Assembly: GCA_029256185.1 (NCBI GenBank)
Contig: JAQSYI010000001.1
Location: 310,001 to 374,000, forward strand
Length of the DNA: 64,000 nt
Source of the DNA: Paenibacillaceae bacterium
Lineage (GTDB): Bacteria; Bacillota; Bacilli; Paenibacillales; NBRC-103111
Direction of reading: 5' to 3'
In this document: positions 8,993 to 19,090 of the stretch, in pieces
Layout of the letters: each line of letters starts with the position of its first letter
Position numbering within the stretch: the first letter of the stretch is position 1
The notes under the pieces: model-generated
What the model was told of the DNA's origin: nothing
The model's database searches: none
What the model saw: only the letters and a program-made list of their open reading frames with translations
Program-made: the position numbers and the translations under genes

Positions 8993-9850
8993 ATGGCGGA
9001 CAAGCTGCACTTCAGCGCTGCCGATCATTTGCAGTTTCATATGAAATGGGGCTATGAATGGAAAATGCCTCCGGACTGGCGGTTTGAACGCGTGAACCGC
9101 TATCCCTTCTTCTGGCTGGTTACGGACGGAACAATGCATGTGATTTATGACCAACACCCGTATACCCTTGGTCCCGGCAGCCTGTTCTCCGCGGAGGCTT
9201 ATTTGCCCCTTCAGGTGCAGGGTACCAATGAAAGGCCCATCGCCTTTTTGTCCATCGGCTATGAAGCCGACCTGTTGGGTGCATCGCTCTCCTCTTGGCT
9301 GCAGCTTCCGACTCATCATGTGATCTCCCATTCCGCCGGCCTGCAGCAAATCTGGCGCAGCCTGATCCATCAGTTCGACTCTCAGCTTGATCTGGAGGAA
9401 GGCAGCGATGAAATTCTGGAGCACCTGCGGATGTTGTCCCTGCAGTACGCCTGGCTTCGCCAATTGCTGAGCCGGGTGCCCATGCAGCCGACAACCGCTT
9501 CGTCCAGGAAGGACAGCAGAGTAGACGAGGCTTGCCGCTATATAGAGGCCCATCTTCACGAGGAGCTGTCCACCGCGACCATAGCCGCATCCGTTCATCT
9601 GTCCCCCAATTATTTAAGAACATTGTTCCAGCAAGATCTGCACCTATCGCCGGTTGATTATGTCAGGCACAGAAGGCTTCGCAAAGCGCAGGAAATGCTG
9701 TTATCCGGATCTGCTCCGGTAAGCGCCATCGGCGAGCAGGCGGGCTACGCCGACCCTGCGGAATTCAGCCGCATATTCAAGAAACAATTCCATCTCAGCC
9801 CGCAGCAGTACCGACAAAAATGGAATTCGGCCGACTTGGGGGAGCGTTAA
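8993..9850 (+). CDS. AraC-family transcriptional regulator
   Basis: Soluble 285-aa regulator with an N-terminal cupin-like sensor (about residues 15-130, containing WLVTDGTMHVIYD) and a C-terminal double helix-turn-helix (about 180-283: EELSTATIAASVHLSPNYLR and the second helix AEFSRIFKKQFHLSP). The start has AAGGAGG upstream. It is divergent from the FAD oxidoreductase gene and probably controls it; it is also a soluble candidate for binding the direct-repeat boxes upstream of module A, but nothing in the sequence shows this. Confidence 0.92.
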   Translation: MADKLHFSAADHLQFHMKWGYEWKMPPDWRFERVNRYPFFWLVTDGTMHVIYDQHPYTLGPGSLFSAEAYLPLQVQGTNERPIAFLSIGYEADLLGASLSSWLQLPTHHVISHSAGLQQIWRSLIHQFDSQLDLEEGSDEILEHLRMLSLQYAWLRQLLSRVPMQPTTASSRKDSRVDEACRYIEAHLHEELSTATIAASVHLSPNYLRTLFQQDLHLSPVDYVRHRRLRKAQEMLLSGSAPVSAIGEQAGYADPAEFSRIFKKQFHLSPQQYRQKWNSADLGER

Positions 9851-9907
9851 GAAAAAACAGCCGGGGAACAATTGCTGCTCCTCAGCTCGTCCTAGCCTTA
9901 TGTCGGG

Positions 9908-12229
9908 TCAATCCGTCCGCTCCGCCTGCCGGAATTCGGATGGGGTCATGCCGCTGTATTTTTTGAAGCTGCGCATGAAGCTGGTGACATTGGTGTAGCC
10001 CACCTGCTCGGCAATCTGGTTGACGGTGGTCTGATTAGCCAGCAGCAGTCTTTGGGCCTCCTGCATCCGTACGTCAATCAGATAGTCCACAAAATTGATG
10101 CCGGTGCTTTGCTTGAAAAGCTTGCTCAAATGATTGGGGCTGATGGCAAATTCCTCGGACAGCAGATTCAAGGATAGCCCGCTGTGGCTGTAATGCAAGG
10201 AGATGTAAGCCATAATCCGGGCGACCAGCTCATCCGCCTTGGTTTTGGAGTTGCGCTTCTCCACCAAAGCCTCCACCATATGGCCCATCAGCTCCAGCAG
10301 ATACCCGCGCATGTCGGATAGACTCTCAGCCCGGGTCAGTTGGCTTTCAATTTCGGCATGTCTGGACTGAAGACGCTCCAAAAGAGCCGGATCGGCCACT
10401 TTTTTGCCGGTTCTGTAAATAAGCTGAAGAGCGAACTGGACCATGGTCTTGTCGGTGAAGCGGCTTTGGGCGGCCAGCGTGAATATCGCCGACAGCAGCT
10501 CCGCCACCTTGTCCGGATTGGCCTGCCAAACCGCCTCCTGCAGCTGGTCGGCCAGATCGAACAACTCCATCAGACCCGCCCCGTCCCAACCGGACATGGA
10601 TTCGACGGTAATAACCGTGCCGGGACCGGCCACCAGCTTGTAATGAATGCGCTCCTGGGCCGCTTGGTACGAGTCCTTGATGTCCGCAAACCGGCGGCTG
10701 CAGGAACCGATGCCGATGCTCACAGAATGCTTGATGTAGGTCTGGACGGCATCCCGCAGCGATTGGGCAAACTCCGCCGCCTGCTCCATGTCCGCCGCGG
10801 CATCCTCCTCCCGGAAGCTGGCCAGAATCACCACCTGGTACTCGTTGATTTGCACCGCTCCGCCCTTGAGCACCCCGCCGCTTTCTCTCATCAGTTCCTC
10901 CGCCACATTGCAGACGGCGTAGAGATACAGGTTCAGATCGGAAATTTTCTCCAGGAGGGCCTTATTGTCCAGCTCGGCAATCATCACAATATAATAGGCG
11001 GGATACAGCTCCAGGCCGATATGGTCAAAGTAGGGTTTGGCCAGATCATACCGGGTCCGGTGGCCGGTGACGATATCGAACAGAATCTGCAGCTTCAAGG
11101 CGGGTTTGCTCTCCTGAAGCTGGCGCACCGCATCGGAATAGTCGTCGAGCACACCACGGATTCTGCCCTCCAGACGCTTGAAATCCGGACGCAGGCTTCC
11201 TGAGCCTCCCGCCGCCTCCCCCTCCCGTTTGCCCAACAGGGACTCCACCTTATTAATGAACCGCTCCATGGGGCTGAACCACGTCCGGTTGACCAGCACC
11301 ACGGAGCCCACTGACAAGAGCACCATTCCGCCTGCCAGCACCAAGAGAATATTGCGGATAGCCAGGAACAGGCCGCTCAATTGGCCTTGGGACACCACAT
11401 AGACCAGCTTCCATCCGGTATAGGAGGAGGAGCAATAGAACACCCACTCCGACGTTTTGCCGCTTTTGTGCCGGATGTAGCCGCTGTCCTGCTCTGACAA
11501 CACCTGCCCGCCCAGCTTGTACTCGGCGATATTCCGGCCGATCCGGGACTTGTCCGCATGGGACAGGATGATCCCCTCCCCGTCCATGACCAATACATTG
11601 CCGCTGTTGCCGAACTGCAAATCGGAGAACATGTCCGACAGAATGGTCTCGGGCAGGTTGACGGCGATAACCCCCGTGCGGTTCTCCGGCTTTTCCGCCA
11701 TGGGATAGAACCGGATCAGCGTAACGGTATGGCGGTTGACGGTTTTTTCCGTAAAAGCGGGATTCACCGTCCATTTGTAGTAATCATTTTCCGCATAAAA
11801 CGCCCTGATCCAGTTTTTGTCCGCCTCCTCGGCAGTGGGATTATGCAGCTCGTCGGACAGCAGCATTTCGTTGGCCAGGGAATACAGATACACGGACCGG
11901 ATGGAGGGGTAGGAGCGCTTGAGCCCGCTGATCTGGGACTGGATGCCGTCCAGGCGGATTAGATACTCAGGACTGCCGGATCGGGGCGTATTGAAGAAAA
12001 AAGCCGCCTCCCCCGTTTGCAGCATCTGGATCATGGCCCGGTCGATCTCGGTCAGAGTGCTTTCCATCCGCTTGTTGATCTGGTCCAGCATCTGCAGGTT
12101 GGAGCCGACGACCTCGCGCTCCAGCTGTTTCGTACCGCTTGCATAAGAGATCAGCACCGTGCTGGCAATGATGATGATGAAGAGGGAAGCATAGATAAAC
12201 TGGATTTTGTATGTCATATTCCGCTTCAC
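9908..12229 (-). CDS. Membrane-anchored AraC-family sensor-regulator (module B)
   Basis: Single-polypeptide transmembrane regulator, 773 aa. TM1 is at about residues 9-29; then a ~250-residue extracellular Cache-like sensor; TM2 at about 287-312 (ILLVLAGGMVLLSVGSVVLV); a cytoplasmic linker and YesN-like middle region; and a C-terminal AraC DNA-binding domain (about 670-770, with LNLLSEEFAISPNHLSKLFK and VTSFMRSFKKYSGMTPSEF). There is no kinase or receiver domain, so the signal would pass directly across the membrane to the DNA-binding end. The start is a GTG with GGGGAG nine bases upstream. It is divergent from the GH42 gene of module B, which it probably controls. Confidence 0.9.
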   Translation of the reverse strand: MKRNMTYKIQFIYASLFIIIIASTVLISYASGTKQLEREVVGSNLQMLDQINKRMESTLTEIDRAMIQMLQTGEAAFFFNTPRSGSPEYLIRLDGIQSQISGLKRSYPSIRSVYLYSLANEMLLSDELHNPTAEEADKNWIRAFYAENDYYKWTVNPAFTEKTVNRHTVTLIRFYPMAEKPENRTGVIAVNLPETILSDMFSDLQFGNSGNVLVMDGEGIILSHADKSRIGRNIAEYKLGGQVLSEQDSGYIRHKSGKTSEWVFYCSSSYTGWKLVYVVSQGQLSGLFLAIRNILLVLAGGMVLLSVGSVVLVNRTWFSPMERFINKVESLLGKREGEAAGGSGSLRPDFKRLEGRIRGVLDDYSDAVRQLQESKPALKLQILFDIVTGHRTRYDLAKPYFDHIGLELYPAYYIVMIAELDNKALLEKISDLNLYLYAVCNVAEELMRESGGVLKGGAVQINEYQVVILASFREEDAAADMEQAAEFAQSLRDAVQTYIKHSVSIGIGSCSRRFADIKDSYQAAQERIHYKLVAGPGTVITVESMSGWDGAGLMELFDLADQLQEAVWQANPDKVAELLSAIFTLAAQSRFTDKTMVQFALQLIYRTGKKVADPALLERLQSRHAEIESQLTRAESLSDMRGYLLELMGHMVEALVEKRNSKTKADELVARIMAYISLHYSHSGLSLNLLSEEFAISPNHLSKLFKQSTGINFVDYLIDVRMQEAQRLLLANQTTVNQIAEQVGYTNVTSFMRSFKKYSGMTPSEFRQAERTD

Positions 12230-12525
12230 CCGCTGCCGCTCCCCTCTGTTGTCGCTTTATCCATCATAATTCCCGCCATTGGCCAAGGCAACTCGCATTT
12301 TACGCCGGGACTTGCATTTTTGGTGCTCCGCGGCAAATACAAGATCCGGCAAGCTTTGGGGTTAAAGTGCGACTACACGGTTTCCGGGGATTATCCTACA
12401 TTGAGGAGTGTTGGGGAGCTGCGCGCAGGTTGTTCCCCGGCTGGTTTTTCCATCCGTGTTACGAAAGGAGGTTCCGGTTGTCCGATCAACAGGCTTCAAG
12501 CAACATCAATTCGGGAGGGGAAAAG
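12230..12525. other. Divergent intergenic region, module B regulator / GH42
   Basis: About 300 bp between the start codons of the membrane AraC regulator and the GH42 gene. It must contain both promoters and the regulator's site. I could not pick convincing -35/-10 pairs by eye, and none of the 20-bp boxes found in module A occur here. It is open in the GH42 frame back to 12211, but the signal peptide and ribosome binding site place the real start at 12526. Confidence 0.6.
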
Positions 12526-15500
12526 ATGGGTAAAAAGGCAAGTCTATGGTTATTGTCCATTGTACTGCTGTTGGGAATGGCAGGTCCGGGCTGGTTCTCG
12601 GCCGCCGTGGTCCATGCGTCTCTTCAGGCGGACACGAGCCGGATTATTCCGGCATGGTCCTTCACGTACAAGGGACTTCCCGCTGCAAGCCTCGAGCTGG
12701 ATACGGCGGAAGCCCACGAGGGCGAGCATGCGCTGCGGATTACGTATGCTTCGGCGAAGGCCGCGGAGGTTTATCTGAACATGACCCAGACAGTGGCGGT
12801 CAAGCCCAATACAGTCTATGAGCTGAGTCTGTGGGGCAAGGGCGCAGGGGTAAAGGGCGTCAGCATGATGGTGAATTGGGGCGTGAGAACCAGCTTGGGA
12901 ACGGGGACCTTCGACTGGAAGCGGATTTCGCAAACCTACACCACCGGAGCCAATGAAACCTCGCTCACTGTCCGCATTGTGGTGGATGACAAAACAACGG
13001 TTTGGCTGGATGATATTGCCTTGAAGGAGGGTGGTGCAGAGCCCAATCTTCTTCAGAACGGGGATTTTGACAGCATCGCGGAAATTAAGCCGCTTGACGG
13101 CTTTGAGGCGCTGTCAGCATGGACGCCGACAGGTTTGGCCGGCATGACGACGGCCGAAGCGGTCTATGAGACCCGGACGGAGGGAGTGCAAGCCGCCAGA
13201 CTCACTTTCACTAATGGAACAGGCCAGGTCAACCAGACAGGGGTGGTTTTGAATCTGCCCCAGCCCTTGAATCTGGCAAAAATGATAACGGTTACAATGG
13301 ATGTCTATCCGCTGTCTCAAACAGTCTCGGCCAATGAGCCCGTCTATTTGAAGCTGACGGATGCCTCCGGCTCTGTGTCCGAGGTACAGCTGCCTAAGCT
13401 GATTGCCGGGCAGTGGAACGGGGTGAAGCTGGATTTTACCGCCTCCGCCGTGAGAAGCGGAATTGTGCAGATTGCCCTGTATGCCAAAACCGGAGCAGGT
13501 GTCACCGGTTGGGAGGGGCGGAGCTCCATCAGCTATGTGATGGATCAAGTGAGCGCTGTGCGGATGAAGCAGGCGGAGAGCGGGACGGGAGAAGAAGGCG
13601 AGGTCCTGGAGGCGCGCAGCCTGTTCCTCCAGCAGTTGGGCGCAGGCAGCCACGCTCCTGTCCTTCAGGCGGACGGGATCGCCATTGACGGCAGCCTGGA
13701 GGATTGGGAGAGCTATACCGGAATTGCGCTGCCCGCCTCCGGCACCTCCCAGAACCAGGTGACCGGCTGGGCCGGAGCGGAGGATCTGTCCGCCAGCGTC
13801 AAATTTGCGTATGATCAGGACTACTTTTATTTATCCGCCAAGGTAAGGGACAATACCCACTTTGCCGTAGCCGACGGCGACATGTGGAACGGGGACAGCA
13901 TCCAGTTTGCCTTTGGGGAAAACGGGGTGTACGGCGCGGAATACGGCCTTAATCTGATCAACGGTCAAACCCAGATATGGCGTTGGAAGAATGGCAGCGC
14001 CTCCCTTGGCAAGGAAACGGCAACCGCCACAACGGCGAGGACGGGCAATGACACCTATTATGAAGCCCGGCTGCCGTGGGAGGCGATTTTCCAGTCAGGG
14101 TTGCCGCCGGAAGGGCCTGTCTCGTTCTCCATTCTGGTTAACGACAATGACGGAGGCGGCCGCAGGGGCTGGCTGGAATGGACCAGCGGCATCGGCAAGG
14201 TGAAGAGCGGCAAGCAATTGGCAAGCCTGTACCCGGTTCCGGCGGGGGACCCATGGAGCTTCTGGGTGGAAACCCCGGACGAGGGGCAAACCGGAAGCCT
14301 GCTTCCCTACAAGCTCCATCTGATCAATTACAGCGATGAGCCGCGGAACGTATCGATCCGCTCCCAGCTGTTGAATATTGACCGGGAGCTGACGATCCCC
14401 GCGGAAATGGCGTTCACCAAGGAAGGCGTGTATTCCGTTCCTGTCAAGGGCACATATTGGGCTGAGATCACGGTGACGGACCGGGATACGGGCGTGGAGA
14501 GAACAAGCCGGAAGCAGGTGGAGGTGGTCACCGGCGCAGCCGAGCTGACCGCCCGCCTGGAGGCGCTGTCGGCCAGGCTGCCGCAGCTGCTGGCCTTGCT
14601 GGAGCAGGCAGAGGGGCAGGGCCTGGCCACGGATGACGAGCGGATCATTTATGCAACGCTGCAGGACTTTGTGGCCTACGGCAAGCAGGATGCAGCCAAA
14701 GGCAGGCTGACCCGCTCATTTTATGTGGCAGAGACTTTGGAGGAGCTGTATCTGGAAGCGGAGACCAATCTGCAGAGCTATCTGAACGGTGCCAAAACTC
14801 CCCAAGCGGCGCCCCGCTATATCACCGGCCCGCTGGAGCAAACGGAGCATGGCTTTACGGGTGCTGCCCAAGTGCGCAGCACAGGGGAAGTTGGGGTGCA
14901 GCCGGTTTTTCTAAACGGATACCTGGGCTTCAACCAGATCCGTCTGGACATGGGCAAGCTTCAGGATTACGGCGCCAACGTGATTCAGGTGGAAACAGGG
15001 CCGAAGAATGTCATTTTCCCCAAGGAGGGCTATATCCCCGAATTCACTACAAGCGGCAGCGCTTTGGGAGGCATCAGCCTGGATGAAGCCGTGAGCCACA
15101 GTGGGAGCCGCTCTCTCAAAATTGTCAACCAGTCTCCCAAGCAATCCAATATTTATCTGCTGGCCAGCCAGAGCATTCCCGTGAAGCCCAATACCACGTA
15201 TGAATTTAAGGTTTGGGTCAAGGGGAAGAATGTTAAGAACGCCTGGTTCCCGGGAGGCCCCGGATGGGCGCTGAGAAAAGCTATGCCCACGGGAACTTAT
15301 GACTGGCAGGAGATCAGCTATACCTATCAGACAGGCCCGTCGGAACTGAGCTTTACCCTGATGCTGGCCTCCGAGAATGAGCAGACCCTGTGGCTGGATG
15401 ATCTCCGGGTCACGGAGCAGGGAAGCGAAGCGAATCTCGTGCGCAATCCGGGATTTGAGCAGTCGCCGGAGGTGCCCGGAGCCGACCCGGACAAGGACTA

Positions 15501-17157
15501 TATGGTGGCGGTCTCCAATGTGGTGAACGACATCGGCAGGGTGTTGGAGAATGCGCGGGACAACAATATTGCTGTCAATCTGCTTTTGTCCCCTCATTAT
15601 TTCCCCGATTGGGTGCTGAAGAAGCATCCGGAAACGGCGGCCACCCATACGGGCTTCCTGAAATTCAATATTGATCAGCCCTTATCCAGGCAGATAATAG
15701 AGGACTATCTGCGGGCAGTGATCCCCTTGGTTAAGGATTACAGCTCCCTGCAAAGTGTAACCCTGACCAATGAGCCTGTGTACCAGTCCAACCGCAATCC
15801 GTATTATCTGCCCATTTGGCAGACCTATCTGAAGGAGATGTACGGAAACAGCATAGCCGAGCTAAACCGCATTTACGGCACTGCCTACACTTCCTTCGGG
15901 GAGGTGCAGATGCCCTCGGCTATCGCTCCGTCCCCTGTTGTTTATGATTGGGTAATCTTCAATAACCGGGTTTTTGCCGATTGGCACCAATGGATGGCCG
16001 ATATTATCCATGAGCTGGCCCCCGGCTTGCCTGTGCAGGCCAAGGTGATGGCCAATCTGGAATCCAGCCTCAACTGGGGCGTGGACTATGAGCAATTCTC
16101 CGAGCTAAGCGATATGAACGGCAACGATGCCTACAATCTGATTGAAGAGGGTCCGGAGGGCTTCATCAAGGAATTGAGCTTCTATGATCTGCAGCGCTCC
16201 TTCAAGCAGGCGCCGATCTTCAACTCGGAGCACCACTTCATCAAGGACGGGGACGACCGGTATGTGCCGGAGCAGGCCAAGCGGGTCCGGGCTGTTCTGT
16301 GGCAGGGGGCCGTCCATGGCAAAAGCGCCTCCACCAACTGGGTATGGGAGCGCACCTATGATGCCACAAGCGATTTCGAGGGCAGTCTCCTCCACCGTCC
16401 GGATGTGGTTGTGGATATCGGCAGAACCAACCACGATCTCAACCGGCTGGCGGAGGAAGTGGCGTCCTTGCAGAATGCAGCCCCGCGGACAGCCATCTTG
16501 TATTCCTTGGCTTCCGGAGTGTATAACACCAATTATGACGAGACACTCCGCCGGGCGTATCAGGCATTGGCTTACAGCGGCCAACGCGTGGGCTTCGTGA
16601 CGGAAAAGCAGGCTGCCGCCGGAAAGCTGGCCGATTATGAGCTTCTCGTGGTCCCGGCCGCCGCACATGTCAATGCGGCAACCCTGGCTGCGGTGGATGC
16701 CTTCAGCACGGCGGGAGGCCAAGTGATGCTCATCGGTGATGAAGCTCTGACCCGGGATGAGCATAACCAGCCCCTGGACGCGGTTATACGCGGGCAGCTT
16801 GGCGGCCGCTCTGTCATCCTGCAGGCCTCCGCCGGAAGCGGCGATATCCGTACGGCGCTGCTTCCGCTGCTGGAGCAGATGAATGCTGTGCCGGTTGCAT
16901 TGACAGATCTGTCCACAGGCCAGCTGGTATGGGATGCGGGCTGGCAAATCGCTGAGCATAACGGCCGGCTTCTGCTGAACGTGGCGAACTACACGGGCGA
17001 AACCAGGCAGATCCAGGTGAGCCGCGCTGGGCAGCCCGCAGGAAGTGTTAACGAGCTCATTGCAGGAACGGTGGCGGATGCCTCTCACCTGGAGCTGGCG
17101 CCTTACGGGATCTATCTTCTTGACCTGGGCGCCGTACCGCCGCAGGAGGAACAGTGA
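12526..17157 (+). CDS. Large secreted multidomain GH42-type beta-galactosidase
   Basis: Predicted extracellular enzyme of 1543 aa acting on galactosides. The ATG at 12526 has GGGAGGGG upstream and begins a signal peptide (residues 1-31). Order: carbohydrate-binding module (about 33-170), beta-sandwich (180-350), CBM9-like domain (380-570; IDGSLEDWESYTG), linker, then a GH42-like TIM barrel from about 775. The likely acid/base is E1083 (LTNEPVY) and the likely nucleophile E1235 (IFNSEHHF). A second copy of the first binding module (about 834-981; VKPNTTYEFKVWVKG) is inserted inside the barrel. The C-terminal part has a trimerisation-like and a beta-sandwich domain typical of GH42. No SLH or sortase anchor is seen. 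It leads module B. GH42 is a structural call from motifs; a related clan GH-A family is possible. Confidence 0.82.
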   Translation: MGKKASLWLLSIVLLLGMAGPGWFSAAVVHASLQADTSRIIPAWSFTYKGLPAASLELDTAEAHEGEHALRITYASAKAAEVYLNMTQTVAVKPNTVYELSLWGKGAGVKGVSMMVNWGVRTSLGTGTFDWKRISQTYTTGANETSLTVRIVVDDKTTVWLDDIALKEGGAEPNLLQNGDFDSIAEIKPLDGFEALSAWTPTGLAGMTTAEAVYETRTEGVQAARLTFTNGTGQVNQTGVVLNLPQPLNLAKMITVTMDVYPLSQTVSANEPVYLKLTDASGSVSEVQLPKLIAGQWNGVKLDFTASAVRSGIVQIALYAKTGAGVTGWEGRSSISYVMDQVSAVRMKQAESGTGEEGEVLEARSLFLQQLGAGSHAPVLQADGIAIDGSLEDWESYTGIALPASGTSQNQVTGWAGAEDLSASVKFAYDQDYFYLSAKVRDNTHFAVADGDMWNGDSIQFAFGENGVYGAEYGLNLINGQTQIWRWKNGSASLGKETATATTARTGNDTYYEARLPWEAIFQSGLPPEGPVSFSILVNDNDGGGRRGWLEWTSGIGKVKSGKQLASLYPVPAGDPWSFWVETPDEGQTGSLLPYKLHLINYSDEPRNVSIRSQLLNIDRELTIPAEMAFTKEGVYSVPVKGTYWAEITVTDRDTGVERTSRKQVEVVTGAAELTARLEALSARLPQLLALLEQAEGQGLATDDERIIYATLQDFVAYGKQDAAKGRLTRSFYVAETLEELYLEAETNLQSYLNGAKTPQAAPRYITGPLEQTEHGFTGAAQVRSTGEVGVQPVFLNGYLGFNQIRLDMGKLQDYGANVIQVETGPKNVIFPKEGYIPEFTTSGSALGGISLDEAVSHSGSRSLKIVNQSPKQSNIYLLASQSIPVKPNTTYEFKVWVKGKNVKNAWFPGGPGWALRKAMPTGTYDWQEISYTYQTGPSELSFTLMLASENEQTLWLDDLRVTEQGSEANLVRNPGFEQSPEVPGADPDKDYMVAVSNVVNDIGRVLENARDNNIAVNLLLSPHYFPDWVLKKHPETAATHTGFLKFNIDQPLSRQIIEDYLRAVIPLVKDYSSLQSVTLTNEPVYQSNRNPYYLPIWQTYLKEMYGNSIAELNRIYGTAYTSFGEVQMPSAIAPSPVVYDWVIFNNRVFADWHQWMADIIHELAPGLPVQAKVMANLESSLNWGVDYEQFSELSDMNGNDAYNLIEEGPEGFIKELSFYDLQRSFKQAPIFNSEHHFIKDGDDRYVPEQAKRVRAVLWQGAVHGKSASTNWVWERTYDATSDFEGSLLHRPDVVVDIGRTNHDLNRLAEEVASLQNAAPRTAILYSLASGVYNTNYDETLRRAYQALAYSGQRVGFVTEKQAAAGKLADYELLVVPAAAHVNAATLAAVDAFSTAGGQVMLIGDEALTRDEHNQPLDAVIRGQLGGRSVILQASAGSGDIRTALLPLLEQMNAVPVALTDLSTGQLVWDAGWQIAEHNGRLLLNVANYTGETRQIQVSRAGQPAGSVNELIAGTVADASHLELAPYGIYLLDLGAVPPQEEQ

Positions 17158-17194
17158 CACAGGCTCCCTAACCGTCTTCGCCGATTAGTCATAG

Positions 17195-17239
17195 GCTTGC
17201 AGATTTATGCCTGGGGCGGAAAGCCCCAAATCTGCAAGC
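17195..17239 (+). other. Intergenic hairpin between GH42 and the binding-protein gene
   Basis: A perfect 12-bp stem, GCTTGCAGATTT (17195-17206) pairing with AAATCTGCAAGC (17228-17239), with an inner GGGGC/GCCCC stem. No T-run follows, so it is not a classical terminator. It sits in the 219-bp gap before the highly expressed class of binding-protein gene, where it could protect or process the mRNA or partly attenuate read-through. Confidence 0.7.
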
Positions 17240-17376
17240 TGTTCAATAATTATGTGACTACCCCGGCGCCTGGGGTCTGCTGTATGGTTATGCCGTAGGG
17301 AATATGGAGGAGCCGCAACGTCAGGTTCCTCCTCTCCCTGGCAACGGATGCATTTTATAAAGGGAGGCAAACGAAT

Positions 17377-18987
17377 TTGAGTACAAAACGGTCTGTGCAA
17401 CGTTCAAAAGCAAAGGGAGCCCAAGCAGCGGCTGTCCTGATGCTGGGCGGCATCCTGCTGGTGGCGGGCTGCGGAAGCGGCAAGGAGGGAGAGCCCGCGG
17501 CAAGCGGCAGTCCCCAAGCCGGGGCAACGGCGGCCAGCAGCCCCAAGTCCAATCTGCCCATGGCCATTACCGCGTCCATCTATGACCGGGGAACGGTTCC
17601 CGCGGAGGAGGGCACCTACGAGAGCAACCGCTGGACCAAGTGGATGAATGAGCAGTCCGGCGTAGAGGTCAAGTGGACTCCCATCCCCCGGAGCCAGGAG
17701 GCGGACAAGTTCAATGTGCTGGTGGCCTCCGGGCAGGCGCCGGAGCTGATTACCTCCTACGACCGGAACATGCTGTCGCGCTTTGTCAGCCAAGGGGTGG
17801 CCCAGCCTATTGACGAGTATATCGAGAAATACAGCACCAGCTACAAGGAATATATCAATAAGCACCCGGAGCTGAAGCCCTTCGTCACCTTCAACGGCAA
17901 AACCTACGCCATTGCCAGCATGCGCAATACCCAGGCGGCTACCATGATCTGGATTCGCCAGGACTGGCTTGACAAGCTTGGGCTGAAGCAGCCCACCACT
18001 GTGGATGAGCTGGTGGAGGTGGCCAAGGCGTTCCGGGATCAGGACCCTGACGGCAACGGCAAGAAGGACACCACCGCCATCGCCATGTCCAATGCCTATT
18101 CCGCCGTATTGGATGATCTGTTTGCTGCCAGAGGCGGAGATTGGTATGTGGAGGACGGCAAGGCAACGCTCTCCTTCTTCACCGACCGCTATCAGGAAGC
18201 CTTGGCCCTGCGCAAAACCCTCTATTCCGAGGGACTGGTGGATAAGGAATATGTGACGGACAAAAACTGGGCCCGGCAAAAGCAGCTGTGGATTACCGGC
18301 AAAGCGGGAATTCTGTTCGATACCTACAATAACGGACCTACCGTGGATTTCTACAAGAGCCAGCCCGACGCCAAGCTGACGGCGCTGCCGCCGATAGCCA
18401 CCAAGTTCGGCAAGAATGGATATCAGGAGGAGGTGCCCAACTACCTGCTGACCATCTTCAACAAGGATATGAAGAATCCCGAAGCGGCCATGAAGTTTGT
18501 GGATTGGATGCTGGACAAGGGCTGGTACAATCTGAGCTACGGTATGGAGGGTACCCACTATCAGTTGAATAACGATATTCCCGTTACTCTGGATACGGAT
18601 AAGCTGAAGAAGGAAGTAAGCTATGCCAGTGAATACCGGATCGTCCACCAGCAGATTTTGACGCCGGAATTCCTCCTGGCCAGGGCCGGCAGCGATTCTA
18701 ATGACCAAAAGGTGCAGAAGGCTGTGGGCGAAGCCGTTACGGTAGCCAAAAGCGTCAAGTACCGCAAGGACTTCCCGTACACTCCCGCAGTGGATGAATT
18801 CACGGATATCTCCGGACAGTACCAGAAGAAGTGGGATGAGATTGTCACCAAGGTAACCATGACTCCCGACCTGACTGCCGAGTGGGGCGTCAGCCAAATC
18901 CGCAGCGAATGGGAAAAGCTGGGCGGCAAATCCATCGACGCCAAGGTTCAGGAATGGTACGAGAAGAATAGGGCGGACTTTAAATAA
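17377..18987 (+). CDS. Extracellular solute-binding lipoprotein (module B)
   Basis: Binding component of the module B importer, 536 aa. The start is a TTG with AGGGAGG (17361-17367) upstream. The N-terminus ends in lipobox LVAGC, followed by a Gly/Ser/Ala linker. Family landmarks: RWTKWMNEQSGVEVKW, VASGQAPELITSYD and DPDGNGKKDT. It is close in layout to the module A binding protein. It lies between the GH42 gene and a lyase-like gene, and the two permeases are the last genes of the same run, so order differs from modules C and D. Confidence 0.94.
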   Translation: MSTKRSVQRSKAKGAQAAAVLMLGGILLVAGCGSGKEGEPAASGSPQAGATAASSPKSNLPMAITASIYDRGTVPAEEGTYESNRWTKWMNEQSGVEVKWTPIPRSQEADKFNVLVASGQAPELITSYDRNMLSRFVSQGVAQPIDEYIEKYSTSYKEYINKHPELKPFVTFNGKTYAIASMRNTQAATMIWIRQDWLDKLGLKQPTTVDELVEVAKAFRDQDPDGNGKKDTTAIAMSNAYSAVLDDLFAARGGDWYVEDGKATLSFFTDRYQEALALRKTLYSEGLVDKEYVTDKNWARQKQLWITGKAGILFDTYNNGPTVDFYKSQPDAKLTALPPIATKFGKNGYQEEVPNYLLTIFNKDMKNPEAAMKFVDWMLDKGWYNLSYGMEGTHYQLNNDIPVTLDTDKLKKEVSYASEYRIVHQQILTPEFLLARAGSDSNDQKVQKAVGEAVTVAKSVKYRKDFPYTPAVDEFTDISGQYQKKWDEIVTKVTMTPDLTAEWGVSQIRSEWEKLGGKSIDAKVQEWYEKNRADFK

Positions 18988-19090
18988 TTCGAAACTTTGG
19001 TACTCCGGCCAGGCCGGGATTGGGCGGGACGGACAATGCTCCTCCCCTCCCCCGGCCCGCCCCGGATGAGAACAAGGACGGGTGAGAGAT

